From contig NZ_JACCHQ010000009.1 of the NCBI RefSeq assembly GCF_016031655.1, positions 62,001 through 126,000 of the forward strand: a DNA stretch of 64,000 nucleotides, read 5' to 3'. Origin of the DNA: Bradyrhizobium glycinis (GTDB lineage Bacteria; Pseudomonadota; Alphaproteobacteria; Rhizobiales; Xanthobacteraceae). Under the pieces are notes generated by a model. The model made no database searches and had not been told where the DNA came from. It saw only the letters and a program-made list of their open reading frames with translations. The position numbers and the translations under genes are program-made. Positions 46,119-55,748 of the stretch are shown piece after piece (the stretch's first letter is position 1; every line of letters begins with the position of its first letter).

Positions 46119-47282
46119 ATGAGTCCAGCATCCTCTCATGCTCTCAAGCACCCGCCGGTCACGGCGCCCTCCGAGCCGGCGGGTGCGCCTTCAGATTTCC
46201 CCGAGCTTGGCGTCGCCATCGACCGCGCGCGCAGGCGAGGGCGGGGCGCACAATCCAACGCCAGCGGCCGCTACGAGGCCGAGGCGCGAGTCGCGTTCGA
46301 TGACGGCTGGCAGAGCCTGGACGAGCTGCCGCCGTTCAAGACGAGTATCGCCATCGACACCTCGCGCAAGGTGATCACCCGCAACGATTCCCCCGACATC
46401 GGCTTCGACCGCTCGATCAATCCGTATCGCGGCTGCGAGCACGGCTGCGTCTATTGCTTCGCGCGCCCGACCCACGCCTATCTAGGTCTGTCGCCCGGGC
46501 TCGATTTCGAATCCAAGCTGTTCGTCAAGCCCGACGCGCCTTCGCTGCTCGAGAAGGAGCTTGCCGCCCCAGGCTACGAGCCGCGGATGATCGCGATCGG
46601 CACCAACACCGATCCCTACCAGCCGATCGAGCGCGAGCGCAAAATCATGCGCGGCATTTTGGAGGTGCTGGAGCGCACCTCGCATCCCGTCGGCATCGTC
46701 ACCAAATCGGCGCTGGTCGTGCGCGACATCGACATTCTCCAGCGGATGGCCAAGCGCAACCTCGCCAAGGTCGCGATCTCGGTCACCTCGCTCGATCCGA
46801 AGCTGGCGCGCACGATGGAGCCGCGCGCCTCGACCCCGCCGAAGCGGCTGGAGGCGCTGAAGCAGCTCTCGGGGGCCGGCATTCCCACCACGGTGATGGT
46901 CGCGCCCGTGATCCCGGCACTGAACGATTCCGAGATCGAGCGCATCCTCGATGCCGCCGCCCATGCCGGCGTCAAGGAAGCCGCCTATGTGCTGCTGCGG
47001 CTGCCGCTGGAGGTGCGCGATCTCTTCCGCGAATGGCTGATGGCGAATTATCCGGACCGCTATCGCCACGTCTTTACCCTGATCCGCGACATGCGGGGTG
47101 GGCGCGATTACGACGCCAAATGGGGCGAGCGGATGAAGGGCACCGGACCGATGGCCTGGACCATCGGCCGCCGTTTCGAGATCGCCTGCGACAGGCTCGG
47201 TCTCAACAAGCGGCGCTCCAAGCTGACGACGGACCACTTTGCGCGGCCGAAGCGGAACGGCGATCAGCTCAGCCTGTTCTGA
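46119..47282 (+). CDS. PA0069-family radical SAM protein (SplB-like)
   Basis: This 387-aa radical SAM enzyme has the cluster motif C106-X3-C110-X2-C113 (RGCEHGCVYCFAR). It shares the early block with spore photoproduct lyase-like proteins but has no assigned reaction. The N-terminal 60 residues (ASSHALKHPP, then RRRGRGAQSNASGRYE) are characteristic of the PA0069 group. The ATG at 46119 is chosen because the upstream ATG at 46098 would sit 3 bp from the LexA box. SOS control together with likeness to DNA-lesion repair lyases hints at a DNA-repair role, which is unproven. Confidence 0.88.
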   Translation: MSPASSHALKHPPVTAPSEPAGAPSDFPELGVAIDRARRRGRGAQSNASGRYEAEARVAFDDGWQSLDELPPFKTSIAIDTSRKVITRNDSPDIGFDRSINPYRGCEHGCVYCFARPTHAYLGLSPGLDFESKLFVKPDAPSLLEKELAAPGYEPRMIAIGTNTDPYQPIERERKIMRGILEVLERTSHPVGIVTKSALVVRDIDILQRMAKRNLAKVAISVTSLDPKLARTMEPRASTPPKRLEALKQLSGAGIPTTVMVAPVIPALNDSEIERILDAAAHAGVKEAAYVLLRLPLEVRDLFREWLMANYPDRYRHVFTLIRDMRGGRDYDAKWGERMKGTGPMAWTIGRRFEIACDRLGLNKRRSKLTTDHFARPKRNGDQLSLF

Positions 47283-47372
47283 TTGGCGGCGGGCAGGTGG
47301 GCGACCTGAATAACGGGAATATCCTGGGTTCCCGGTTGCGCTGGCGAAGCCCCCTGGCGCACGATCCCGGGC

Positions 47373-48233
47373 ATGATTCGGGACAAGTCCGCCAACACCT
47401 CAGCCAAAGACGCGCCCAAGAAGCGGGCCGCGAACAAGGCTGCGCCTAAAGCACCTGTGGCCAAGACGCCTGTAGTCACGGTTGCGAAGGTTGCTGCCGG
47501 CAAGAAAGGCATTATCGCCGTCGCTCCCCCCAGCTTCCGCCGCGAGCGCGCGCTGATCAAGCGCGGCGTCTGGCCGGTCGCGGGCTGCGACGAGGCTGGC
47601 CGCGGCCCTCTCGCCGGGCCCGTGGTGGCCGCCGCGGTGATTCTCGATCCCGACCGCATTCCGCGCGGCATCGACGATTCCAAGCGCCTGACCGCCGAGG
47701 AGCGCGAAAAGCTGTTCGACAAGATCTGCGCCACCGCGCAGGTCTCGGTCGCGGTCGCGTCGCCGGCGCGAATCGACCGCGACAACATCCTGCGTGCCTC
47801 GCTGTGGGCGTTGAAGCGGGCCGTGGTGGCCCTGCCCGAGGCGCCCAGGCATGTCTTCGTCGACGGCCGCGACCGGCTCGACACCGCGTGCGATTGCGAA
47901 GCCGTGATCGGCGGCGACGGTATCGTGCTCTCGATTGCCGCGGCCTCCATCGTCGCCAAGGTCACCCGGGACCGGCTGATGTGTGCGCTGGCGCAGGACT
48001 GCCCCGGCTACGGCTTCGAGCAGCACAAGGGCTACGCCGTGCCCGAGCATCTCGACGCGCTCGATCGCCTCGGCCCCTCCATCCACCACCGCAGCTTCTT
48101 CGCCCCCGTCGCCGCCGCCCGCGCCAAGCACATGCCCTGGACCGTCGAGCCGGTGCAGGACTTGTTCTCGGTCACCGAGGTCGAGGTGCAGGTGGAGGAG
48201 GCCATCGGAATCGATGCCTCCGCGAATCTCTAG
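47373..48233 (+). CDS. rnhB: Ribonuclease HII
   Basis: This 286-aa enzyme removes ribonucleotides and RNA primers from RNA/DNA hybrids. The catalytic DEAGRG (D73-E74) follows a Lys/Ala-rich extension of about 65 residues that most RNase HII enzymes lack. [10 protein letters not shown] and the [15 protein letters not shown] block complete the site. It starts 90 bp after the radical SAM gene on the same strand. Whether the SOS box also drives it is open. Confidence 0.93.
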   Translation: MIRDKSANTSAKDAPKKRAANKAAPKAPVAKTPVVTVAKVAAGKKGIIAVAPPSFRRERALIKRGVWPVAGCDEAGRGPLAGPVVAAAVILDPDRIPRGIDDSKRLTAEEREKLFDKICATAQVSVAVASPARIDRDNILRASLWALKRAVVALPEAPRHVFVDGRDRLDTACDCEAVIGGDGIVLSIAAASIVAKVTRDRLMCALAQDCPGYGFEQHKGYAVPEHLDALDRLGPSIHHRSFFAPVAAARAKHMPWTVEPVQDLFSVTEVEVQVEEAIGIDASANL

Positions 48234-48259
48234 CTGATCCCTCTCCAGCCTTCTAATCC

Positions 48260-48343
48260 GTCATGGCCGGGCTTGACCCGGCCATCCACGTCTCACCCGC
48301 GGCACGAAGAACGTGGATGCCCGGCACAAGCCCGGGCATGACG
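48260..48343. repeat. Palindromic repeat, family VI (GTCATGGCCGGGCTTG)
   Basis: GTCATGGCCGGGCTTG and CAAGCCCGGGCATGAC are outer arms around GGCCATCCACGT / ACGTGGATGCC. Single copy in the window, between rnhB and the GT39 gene. Confidence 0.8.
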
Positions 48344-48441
48344 AGTAAACCATCGTTGCCACGACGTGCAGCGCCCTTTATCAAAATAGGCGTGAGCGAA
48401 TAGGGCCGGCTGGACGGGTTGGCTGCACCTTCGGACGTTGC

Positions 48442-49950
48442 ATGCGGTTTACCTCCCTGGTCATCGAGCTCATTCGCGCCCGGCCGCGGCTGATCGTTTG
48501 GATTGCGGTGCTGCTCCAGGCCGCGATGTGGCTGTTCGTGGCGCTGGCGTTCTACCGCAGCCCGCCCGGCACTCTCGCGACCCTTCTGGCCTTCGGCAGG
48601 GAATACCAGGTCGGTACCGATCTCGGCCCGCCGCTCGCGGTCTGGCTCGCCGACATCGCCTATCGCGCCGCCGGCGGCCACATGCTCGGCGTCTATGTGC
48701 TTGCCGAGCTCTGCGAGATCGCGACCTTCATCGCGCTGTATCATCTCTCGCGTGCCGTCGTCGGCTCGCAGCAGGCGGTGCTCGCCGTCCTCCTGACCAT
48801 GACGGTGTTGGCCTTCTCCTCCTCGGCGCTGGACTTCGGCCCGCTGATCCTGGCGCGGCCGCTCTGGGCGCTCTTGCTGCTGCACTCCTGGCAGATCATC
48901 GGCCAGCGCCGTGGCAATGCCTGGTTCGGCTGGTCGATCGAAGCCGGCCTCCTGCTGCTGACGACGCCCGCCGCGATCTTCCTGCTGCTGCTGATCGTCG
49001 TCTTCGCGGTTTCGACCGCCGGTGGCCGCCGGACGTTGCGCGGGCTCGATCCGTTGTTCGCGCTGATCGTCGTCGCCGTGCTGGCGCTGCCCTATGCGGT
49101 CTGGCTGATGCGTGCCGAGACGCTGACCTGGCCGGCCTTGCCGCAAACCGCCGAGCTCAGCGCCCGCGCGCTGCATGCGGCCTGGCTGCTCGGTGGGCTC
49201 GTGCTCGGGGCGGCTGCGATCCCGGCGCTGACCTTTCTCAACACCGGAATGTTCGCCGGCAAGGGCGAGGAGCCGCCGATCATCTACCGCCCGCCGGTCG
49301 AGCCGCTCGCGCGCAACTTCGTCTATTTCTTCGCGTTCGCCCTGCCATTCGGCGCGGTGCTGATCTCCGGCCTGCTCGGGCTCGATTCGGTCGTCGGCGG
49401 CCCCGGTGTCGTGCTGATCATGTCGGGGCTTGCCGTGGTCGTCGCGGCCGGCGATCTCATTGCGATGCGCCGCGCGCGCATGCTGCGCATGGTCTGGGCC
49501 GCCGCCGTTGCCGCGCCGGCCGCCGGCGTGGTGCTCGCCGTCCTGTTCCTGCCCTGGACAGGCGCCAACGAAATTGCGACCTCGATGCCGGCGCGCGCGA
49601 TCTCGGACTTCTTCGACGAGAGCTTCGCCCGCCGCACCAACCTTCGCCTGCGGGCGGTTGCCGGCGAGACCCAACTCGCCAGCCTGATCGCGCTGCATTC
49701 CGGCCGGCCGCATCTGTTCATCGACGCCGACCCCACGCGTACGCCGTGGATGAACCAGATCAAGTTCAGCGAGACCGGCGGCGTCGTGGTCTGGCGCGCC
49801 TCCGACACTGCCGGAACACCGCCGCCGGAGATCCTCAAGCGCTTCCCCGGCATCGTGCCGGAAGTCCCGCGCGCATTCGAATGGCTGGTGACCGGCCGCC
49901 AGCAGCTGTTGCGCATCGGCTGGGCCATCGTGCGGCCGAAGGGGGCGTAG
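48442..49950 (+). CDS. Family 39-type membrane glycosyltransferase
   Basis: This 502-aa polytopic protein of the PMT/ArnT-like GT-C group has about 10 to 11 predicted helices, starting at about residues 16-38. The first periplasmic loop contains the acidic pair in QVGTDLGPPLAVWLADIAYR, which fits the GT39/GT83 catalytic position. The C-terminal 130 residues form a soluble periplasmic domain. Such enzymes transfer sugars from polyprenyl-phosphate donors to lipids or proteins in the envelope. Donor and acceptor are unknown. The ATG at 48442 is the first in-frame start after the repeat. Confidence 0.85.
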   Translation: MRFTSLVIELIRARPRLIVWIAVLLQAAMWLFVALAFYRSPPGTLATLLAFGREYQVGTDLGPPLAVWLADIAYRAAGGHMLGVYVLAELCEIATFIALYHLSRAVVGSQQAVLAVLLTMTVLAFSSSALDFGPLILARPLWALLLLHSWQIIGQRRGNAWFGWSIEAGLLLLTTPAAIFLLLLIVVFAVSTAGGRRTLRGLDPLFALIVVAVLALPYAVWLMRAETLTWPALPQTAELSARALHAAWLLGGLVLGAAAIPALTFLNTGMFAGKGEEPPIIYRPPVEPLARNFVYFFAFALPFGAVLISGLLGLDSVVGGPGVVLIMSGLAVVVAAGDLIAMRRARMLRMVWAAAVAAPAAGVVLAVLFLPWTGANEIATSMPARAISDFFDESFARRTNLRLRAVAGETQLASLIALHSGRPHLFIDADPTRTPWMNQIKFSETGGVVVWRASDTAGTPPPEILKRFPGIVPEVPRAFEWLVTGRQQLLRIGWAIVRPKGA

Positions 49951-49956
49951 GTCAGT

Positions 49957-50059
49957 GTCATTCCGGGGCGCGGCGGAGCCGCGAGCCCGGAATCCATTCA
50001 TCGGCTGACTCTGCCGCTCGATGGATTCCGGGCTCTCGCTTCGCGAGCCCCGGAATGAC
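49957..50059. repeat. Palindromic repeat, family I
   Basis: GTCATTCCGGGGCGCGGCGG and GCGAGCCCCGGAATGAC arms with GCCCGGAATCCAT / ATGGATTCCGGGC inside. It lies between convergent GT39 and uracil-DNA glycosylase genes. Confidence 0.85.
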
Positions 50060-50072
50060 GGCGTGAGTGTGG

Positions 50073-50888
50073 TTACACGACGCCTTGCGCCAGCGCCTTC
50101 GCGATCGCCCGCAGATCCTGCCAGGCCAGCCGCTTGTACGCCGGCGAGCGCAAGAGATAGGCCGGGTGAAACGTCGGCAGCGCCCGGATCACCCGCTGGC
50201 CGGTGTCGTAGTCGAACCAGCGCCCGCGCGTGCGCATGATACCTTCGCGCGTTCCCAGCAGCGTCTGTGTCGAGGGATTGCCGAGCGTCACCAGCACGTC
50301 CGGGTTCACCAGCTCGATCTGGCGCTGGATGAAGGGCAGGCAGATTTGCGTCTCCTGCGGCGTCGGCGTGCGGTTGCCGGGCGGCCGCCAGGGAATGACG
50401 TTGGCGATGTAGGCGGTGCTGCGGTTGAGGCCGATGGCTCCGATCATCAGATCGAGCAGCTTGCCGCTGCGCCCGACGAAGGGCAGTCCCTCGATGTCCT
50501 CGTCGCGGCCGGGCGCCTCGCCGACGAACATGATGCGCGCCTGCGGATTGCCGTCGGCAAACACCAGCCGTGTCGCAGTGTGCTTCAACGCGCAGCCCTC
50601 GAAATTCTGCATCAGCTCGCGCAGCGCCTCCAGGCTCGGCGCGGTGCGCGCGGCCTCGCGCGCCGAGGCGATGGCGACCTCCGGTGCAGGCGCCGCTTCG
50701 CCGCGCATGACCGCGGGCGCGGCGACGGGGCGCGGCGCCTCCGCGGGCGGAGCCGCGCGCGGCGTGGGTGGCGGCGCATCGATTTCCGCCAGGCGGTCTA
50801 TCGGCTCCTCCGCAAGCGCGCAATCGACACCGGCCTCCAGATAGAAGGCGAGCAGCTCTCGGACGGTGGGTGCGGGTTCGGGGATCAT
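50073..50888 (-). CDS. Uracil-DNA glycosylase superfamily protein (family 4-like, atypical)
   Basis: This 271-aa protein has a UDG fold. Motif A is [12 protein letters not shown] near residues 123-134, followed by [10 protein letters not shown]. Motif B is in [11 protein letters not shown]. An N-terminal extension of about 90 residues is Ala/Pro-rich. Thermophile-type family 4 enzymes use four cysteines for a [4Fe-4S] cluster; here only C23, C99 and C183 exist and the expected C-X2-C around residue 99 reads CALK, so the usual cluster cannot form. An atypical UDG class has been reported from Bradyrhizobium, as I recall, which this may match. It is divergent from ETF-QO across 141 bp. Confidence 0.8.
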   Translation of the reverse strand: MIPEPAPTVRELLAFYLEAGVDCALAEEPIDRLAEIDAPPPTPRAAPPAEAPRPVAAPAVMRGEAAPAPEVAIASAREAARTAPSLEALRELMQNFEGCALKHTATRLVFADGNPQARIMFVGEAPGRDEDIEGLPFVGRSGKLLDLMIGAIGLNRSTAYIANVIPWRPPGNRTPTPQETQICLPFIQRQIELVNPDVLVTLGNPSTQTLLGTREGIMRTRGRWFDYDTGQRVIRALPTFHPAYLLRSPAYKRLAWQDLRAIAKALAQGVV

Positions 50889-51029
50889 GGGAAAGTCTGA
50901 CTTTTATATCTATATCACCTAAGGAGGCCTTGCATCCTGGCGGAACGCGATTCCGAGGTTGTCCTACCCGGAAAAATCGGAAACAAGGGGGCGCAAACGA
51001 CCGAGGACCGTCTCAAGGGCTGAGATCAG

Positions 51030-52691
51030 ATGAGCACCGAAGAACTTCCCCCGCGCGAATCCATGGAATTCGACGTCGTCATCGTCGGCGCCGGCCCCTC
51101 GGGTCTGTCGGCCGCGATCCGGCTGAAGCAGCTCAACGCCGATCTCAACGTCGTCGTCGTGGAGAAAGGCTCCGAGGTCGGCGCGCACATTCTCTCCGGC
51201 GCCGTGATCGATCCGGCCGGCCTCGACAAGCTGATCCCGGACTGGCGCGAGGATGCCGATTGTCCCCTGAAGACGCAGGTGAAGGACGACCGCTTCTACT
51301 GGATGACGGCTGGCGGTGCGATCAAGCTGCCGAACTTCATGATGCCGCCGCTGATGGACAATCATCACTGCTACATCGGCTCGCTCGGCAACGTCTGCCG
51401 TTGGCTGGCGCGCAAGGCCGAGGCGCTCGGCGTCGAGATCTATCCGGGCTTTGCGGCGGCCGAAGTGCTCTATGACGAGGACGGCAAGGTCAAGGGCATC
51501 GCCACCGGCGACATGGGCATCGGCCGCGACGGCAAGCCGAAGGATTCCTTCACCCGCGGCATGGAATTGCTGGGCAAGTATACGTTGTTCGCCGAAGGTG
51601 CCCGCGGCAGCCTGACCAAGCAACTCATCAACAAGTTCGCACTTGATGCCAAGGCCGAGCCGCCCAAGTTCGGTATCGGCCTCAAGGAAGTCTGGCAGAT
51701 CGATCCCACCAAGCACCAGAAGGGCTTGATCCAGCATTCGTTCGGCTGGCCGCTCGACATGAAGACCGGCGGCGGCTCGTTCCTCTATCATTATGACGAC
51801 AATCTCGTCGCCGTCGGCTTCGTCGTGCATCTGAATTACGACGATCCCTATCTATCCCCGTTCGACGAATTCCAGCGCTTCAAGACCCATCCCTCGATCC
51901 GCGGCACCTTCGAAGGCGCCAAGCGGCTCGCTTACGGCGCACGCGCGATCACCGAGGGCGGCTATCAGTCGGTGCCGAAGCTGAGCTTCCCCGGAGGCGC
52001 GCTGATCGGCTGCGCGGCCGGCTTCGTCAACGTGCCGCGCATCAAGGGCGTGCACAATGCGATGGGCACCGGCATGCTGGCTGCCGAACATGTTGCGGCC
52101 GCGCTCGCCGCCGACCGCGCCAATGACGAGCTCGTCGAATACGAGAACGCCTGGCGCTCCTCATCGGTCGGCAAGGACCTGTTCCTGGTCCGCAACGTCA
52201 AGCCATTGTGGTCGAAGTTCGGTACCGTGCTCGGCGTCGCGCTGGGCGGCTTCGACATGTGGTGCAACACGCTGTTCGGCGCCTCGCTATTTGGCACGCA
52301 GTCGCACGTCAAGCCCGATCGCGCCACGCTCGATCCGGCCAAGAGCCACGCGCCCAGGAACTACCCGAAGCCCGACGGCAAGATCACGTTCGACAAGCTG
52401 TCCTCGGTGTTTTTGTCCAACACCAATCATGAAGAGGACCAGCCGATCCATCTGAAGGTTACCGACATGAACCTCCAGAAGAGCTCCGAGCACGACGTCT
52501 TCGCCGGTCCCTCGAATCGCTACTGCCCGGCCGGCGTCTACGAATGGATCGAGGAGGGCTCCGGTCCGCGCTTCCAGATCAACGCCCAGAACTGCGTCCA
52601 CTGCAAGACCTGCGACGTGAAGGATCCCAACGGCAACATCACCTGGGTTCCGCCGGAGGGTGGCGGCGGCCCGAACTACGAGGCGATGTGA
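51030..52691 (+). CDS. etfD: Electron transfer flavoprotein-ubiquinone oxidoreductase
   Basis: This 553-aa monotopic membrane flavoprotein passes electrons from ETF to ubiquinone, so it feeds fatty-acid and amino-acid oxidation into the same quinone pool used by the bc1 complex. The FAD site is VIVGAGPSGLSAAIRL (about residues 13-28). The [4Fe-4S] ligands are in YCPAGVYEW and NCVHCKTCDVKDP near the C-terminus. Full-length family match. It is preceded by a divergent promoter region containing TATATCTATAT. The start ATG at 51030 is the only good one. Confidence 0.96.
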   Translation: MSTEELPPRESMEFDVVIVGAGPSGLSAAIRLKQLNADLNVVVVEKGSEVGAHILSGAVIDPAGLDKLIPDWREDADCPLKTQVKDDRFYWMTAGGAIKLPNFMMPPLMDNHHCYIGSLGNVCRWLARKAEALGVEIYPGFAAAEVLYDEDGKVKGIATGDMGIGRDGKPKDSFTRGMELLGKYTLFAEGARGSLTKQLINKFALDAKAEPPKFGIGLKEVWQIDPTKHQKGLIQHSFGWPLDMKTGGGSFLYHYDDNLVAVGFVVHLNYDDPYLSPFDEFQRFKTHPSIRGTFEGAKRLAYGARAITEGGYQSVPKLSFPGGALIGCAAGFVNVPRIKGVHNAMGTGMLAAEHVAAALAADRANDELVEYENAWRSSSVGKDLFLVRNVKPLWSKFGTVLGVALGGFDMWCNTLFGASLFGTQSHVKPDRATLDPAKSHAPRNYPKPDGKITFDKLSSVFLSNTNHEEDQPIHLKVTDMNLQKSSEHDVFAGPSNRYCPAGVYEWIEEGSGPRFQINAQNCVHCKTCDVKDPNGNITWVPPEGGGGPNYEAM

Positions 52692-52980
52692 GGGCGCATC
52701 GCAGGGGTGAAAAGGCGCACGTTCCCGTGAGGACCAGGCTGCGGCGACCCGCCGCGGCCACGATAAGGCCATAGTAGCGGCGTCTTGGGCTCTCTTGGCG
52801 GATTCATTCGGCCGGTTTGGGCGGCGGAGGGGATCTTCCCGGTCCGAATCCTTGCGGCGAAGCGCCAAAAGCGGCATTGTCGGCCCGACGGTTCCGGGTC
52901 CGGATATCACCGGCCGCGTTCGCGCGCGACCCGGCCTTTTGCTGCAAACCCAGGCACCACCCAACTCAAGGCGAGCCCTG

Positions 52981-54777
52981 ATGTTTTCAAATCGTTTCAA
53001 CCGCTGGACTGCTGCCGCCATCGCCCTCATGGGCACCGCGATTGCGACGGTCCCCGGCACGGTCCTGGCGCAGACGCCGGATCATCCGGAGAACACGGCG
53101 GCGCAGTTTCCGACGCGAAACGATCTGAAGTCGCTCACCGGCGCCGGCAGCTATCTCGCCGCCCGTCACGCCAGCGTCGAGCGCGACGCGGCCTCGGCCG
53201 CCGCATTCTACCGTTCGGCGCTTCGCACCGATCCCAAGAACAACGAGCTGCTCGACCGTGCCTTCATCTCGTCGGTCGCCGACGGCGACATCGACGAGGC
53301 AGTCAAGCTCGCCGAGCGCATCCTCACCATTGACAAGACCAATCGCGTCGCGCGTCTCGTGGTCGGCGTGCACGATCTCAAGCTGAAGAAGTACGTCGCG
53401 GCGCAGACCAACATCAACCAGTCGATCCGCGGTCCGATCACCGATCTCGTCGCCACGCTGCTGTCGGGCTGGGCCGCTTATGGTGCGGGCGATGCCAAGG
53501 GCGGTGTCGCCGCCATCGACAAGCTGGCGGGTCCGGAATGGTATCCGCTGTTCAAGGACCTCCACACCGGCATGATCCTGGAGCTCTCCGGCAAGGAGAA
53601 GGACGCCGGCACCCGCTTCGAGCGCGCCTACAAGCTCGACGATTCCATGCTGCGCGTGACCGAGGCCTATGCGCGCTGGCTGTCGCGCAACAAGGATTCC
53701 GCCGCGGCCACCAATGTCTACCAGGCCTTCGACAAGAAACTCGCACGCCATCCGCTGATCCAGGAAGGCCTGCGGGAGACCAAGGCCGGCAAGAAGATGC
53801 CGCCGCTGGTCGATTCCGCGCAAGGAGGTGCCGCCGAAGCACTCTACGGCATCGGTGCGACGCTGACCCGCCGCGGCGGCGAGGATCTGGCACTGGTCTA
53901 TCTCCAGCTCTCGCTCTACCTGCAGCCGAGCCATCCGCTGGCGCTGCTCTCGCTCGCCGATCTCTATGAATCGGTGAAGCGGCCGCAGATGGCGATCAAG
54001 GTCTATGAGCGCGTGCCCGCGACCTCGCCGCTCAAGCGCAACGCGCAGATCCAGCTCGCCATTGACCTCGATTCCGCCGACCGAACCGACGAGGCGATCA
54101 AGATCCTCAAGGGCGTCACCTCGGAGGATGCCAAGGACCTCGAAGCCATCATGGCGCTCGGCAATATCGAGCGCGGCCGCAAGCGGTTCGGCGATTGTGG
54201 CGCGACCTATTCGAAAGGCATCGACGTCCTGCCGCCCGGCAACGACAAGGCCAACAGCGTCTGGTACTATTATCGCGGCATCTGCGAGGAGCGCTCCAAG
54301 CAATGGGCCAAGGCCGAGGCCGACATGAAGAAGGCGCTGGAGCTGCAACCCGACCAGCCGCACGTCCTCAACTATCTCGGCTATTCCTGGATCGACCAGG
54401 GCGTGAATCTCGACGAAGGCATGAAGATGATCAAGCGTGCCGTCGAGCAGCGTCCCGACGACGGCTACATCGTCGATTCCCTCGGCTGGGCCTATTACCG
54501 CATCGGCAATTACGAGGAGGCGGTGAAGAACCTCGAGCGCGCGATCGACCTCAAGCCCGAGGATCCCACCATCAACGATCACCTCGGCGACGCCTATTGG
54601 CGCGTCGGCCGCACGCTGGAGGCAAAATTCCAGTGGTCGCATGCGCGCGATCTCAAGCCCGAGCCGGAGGAGCTGCCGAAGATCGAGGCCAAGATCGCTG
54701 GCGGTCTCACCGAGGACAATTCGAATTCTTCTGCGGCGCAGGCCGAGAAGAAGAAGGACGACGGCAAGGGCGGCTAA
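52981..54777 (+). CDS. Exported TPR-repeat protein
   Basis: This 598-aa protein has a signal peptide (residues 1 to about 34, ending VLAQ) and tandem tetratricopeptide repeats through most of its length. They are clearest at the C-terminus (NYLGYSWIDQG, DSLGWAYYRIG, HLGDAYWRVG). The C-terminal 20 residues are Lys/Glu/Ser-rich. The ATG at 52981 is chosen because the frame upstream to 52795 lacks a signal peptide. It matches conserved periplasmic TPR proteins of rhizobia and may act in envelope complex assembly, but no partner is named by context. A repeat and ispE follow. Confidence 0.85.
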   Translation: MFSNRFNRWTAAAIALMGTAIATVPGTVLAQTPDHPENTAAQFPTRNDLKSLTGAGSYLAARHASVERDAASAAAFYRSALRTDPKNNELLDRAFISSVADGDIDEAVKLAERILTIDKTNRVARLVVGVHDLKLKKYVAAQTNINQSIRGPITDLVATLLSGWAAYGAGDAKGGVAAIDKLAGPEWYPLFKDLHTGMILELSGKEKDAGTRFERAYKLDDSMLRVTEAYARWLSRNKDSAAATNVYQAFDKKLARHPLIQEGLRETKAGKKMPPLVDSAQGGAAEALYGIGATLTRRGGEDLALVYLQLSLYLQPSHPLALLSLADLYESVKRPQMAIKVYERVPATSPLKRNAQIQLAIDLDSADRTDEAIKILKGVTSEDAKDLEAIMALGNIERGRKRFGDCGATYSKGIDVLPPGNDKANSVWYYYRGICEERSKQWAKAEADMKKALELQPDQPHVLNYLGYSWIDQGVNLDEGMKMIKRAVEQRPDDGYIVDSLGWAYYRIGNYEEAVKNLERAIDLKPEDPTINDHLGDAYWRVGRTLEAKFQWSHARDLKPEPEELPKIEAKIAGGLTEDNSNSSAAQAEKKKDDGKGG

Positions 54778-54784
54778 GCTAGGC

Positions 54785-54830
54785 GCATGATCCGGAAAAG
54801 TGTGTAGCGGTTTTCCGATCAGATCATGCG
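54785..54830. repeat. Short inverted repeat, family VII (GCATGATCCGGAAAAG)
   Basis: GCATGATC and GATCATGC arms enclose CGGAAAAGTG and CGGTTTTCCGA. This is a short hairpin of a kind widespread in rhizobial intergenic DNA. It lies between the TPR gene and ispE. Confidence 0.75.
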
Positions 54831-54863
54831 CAAACAAATGAGTCTTTTGGGGGCTGATCGCCA

Positions 54864-55748
54864 ATGTCGGCGTTGATTGAAGAGGGGCGGGCGAAGGTCA
54901 ATTTGAGCCTTCGCGTCGTCGGCCGTCGCGCCGACGGCTATCATGATCTCGAAAGCGTGGTCGCGTTTGCCGATTGTGCCGACCGGCTCACACTGGAGCC
55001 GGCCGGGGAGCTGAAGCTGACCACGACCGGGCCGCTGGCTGCCGCCTGCGGCGATAATGCCGACAATCTCGTGCTCAAGGCCGCCAAGCTACTTGCCGAG
55101 GCTGTCCCTGACCTGAAGCTGGGCGCCTTCGCGCTCGACAAGGTGCTCCCCGTTGCCGCCGGCATCGGCGGCGGTTCGGCGGATGCCGCGGCCGCGTTGC
55201 GGCTCCTGGCGCGTCTCAACGATCTGTCGCTGGACGACCCCCGCATTCAGAAGGTCGCGCTCGCGACCGGCGCCGACGTGCCGGTGTGCCTGCTCTCGCG
55301 CGCCTGCGACATGACCGGCGTCGGCGAGCAGCTGCTGCCGCTCGCGCTGCCGAGCATGCCTTGCGTCATGGTCAATCCGCGCGTGCCGGTCGCCACCAAG
55401 GACGTGTTCCAGGCGCTGGGCCTGCGCAACGGCGAGCTCCTGGTCGGCGTCACCGACGTCATCCGCGCTCCGGCCTGGCCGGAGGAGGGCGCCTCCATTT
55501 CCGATTGGGTCGAGGTGCTCGACACGGTGGCCAACGACCTCGAGGCGCCCGCGCTGCGGATCGAGCCTGTGATCGGCGAGGTGCTGGACGCGTTGCGCTC
55601 CTCCGCCGGGGTCAAGCTCGCCCGCATGTCCGGCTCGGGCGCGACGTGCTTTGCGATCTACGGCGCGCCTGCCGAGGCGCACGCCGCGGCCGAGAAGATC
55701 CGGCACGATCGCCCCGGCTGGTGGGTGCATGCGGGCACCTTGAGCTAG
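54864..55748 (+). CDS. ispE: 4-(cytidine 5'-diphospho)-2-C-methyl-D-erythritol kinase
   Basis: This 294-aa GHMP kinase of the MEP isoprenoid pathway has the N-terminal block EEGRAKVNLSLRV, the phosphate loop PVAAGIGGGSADAAAAL (about residues 94-110) and the C-terminal RMSGSGATCF loop. It supplies isopentenyl units, which the polyprenyl synthase at 59507 would consume. Its stop overlaps that of the convergent hydrolase inside a CTAG palindrome. Confidence 0.95.
   Translation: MSALIEEGRAKVNLSLRVVGRRADGYHDLESVVAFADCADRLTLEPAGELKLTTTGPLAAACGDNADNLVLKAAKLLAEAVPDLKLGAFALDKVLPVAAGIGGGSADAAAALRLLARLNDLSLDDPRIQKVALATGADVPVCLLSRACDMTGVGEQLLPLALPSMPCVMVNPRVPVATKDVFQALGLRNGELLVGVTDVIRAPAWPEEGASISDWVEVLDTVANDLEAPALRIEPVIGEVLDALRSSAGVKLARMSGSGATCFAIYGAPAEAHAAAEKIRHDRPGWWVHAGTLS

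Noticed and set aside
48253..50823. Very long minus-strand open frame (856 codons) opposite the GT39 and UDG genes
   Set aside because: It is a shadow of two well-supported genes in high-GC DNA. The translation is Arg/Asp/Gln-rich low-complexity without any fold signature.
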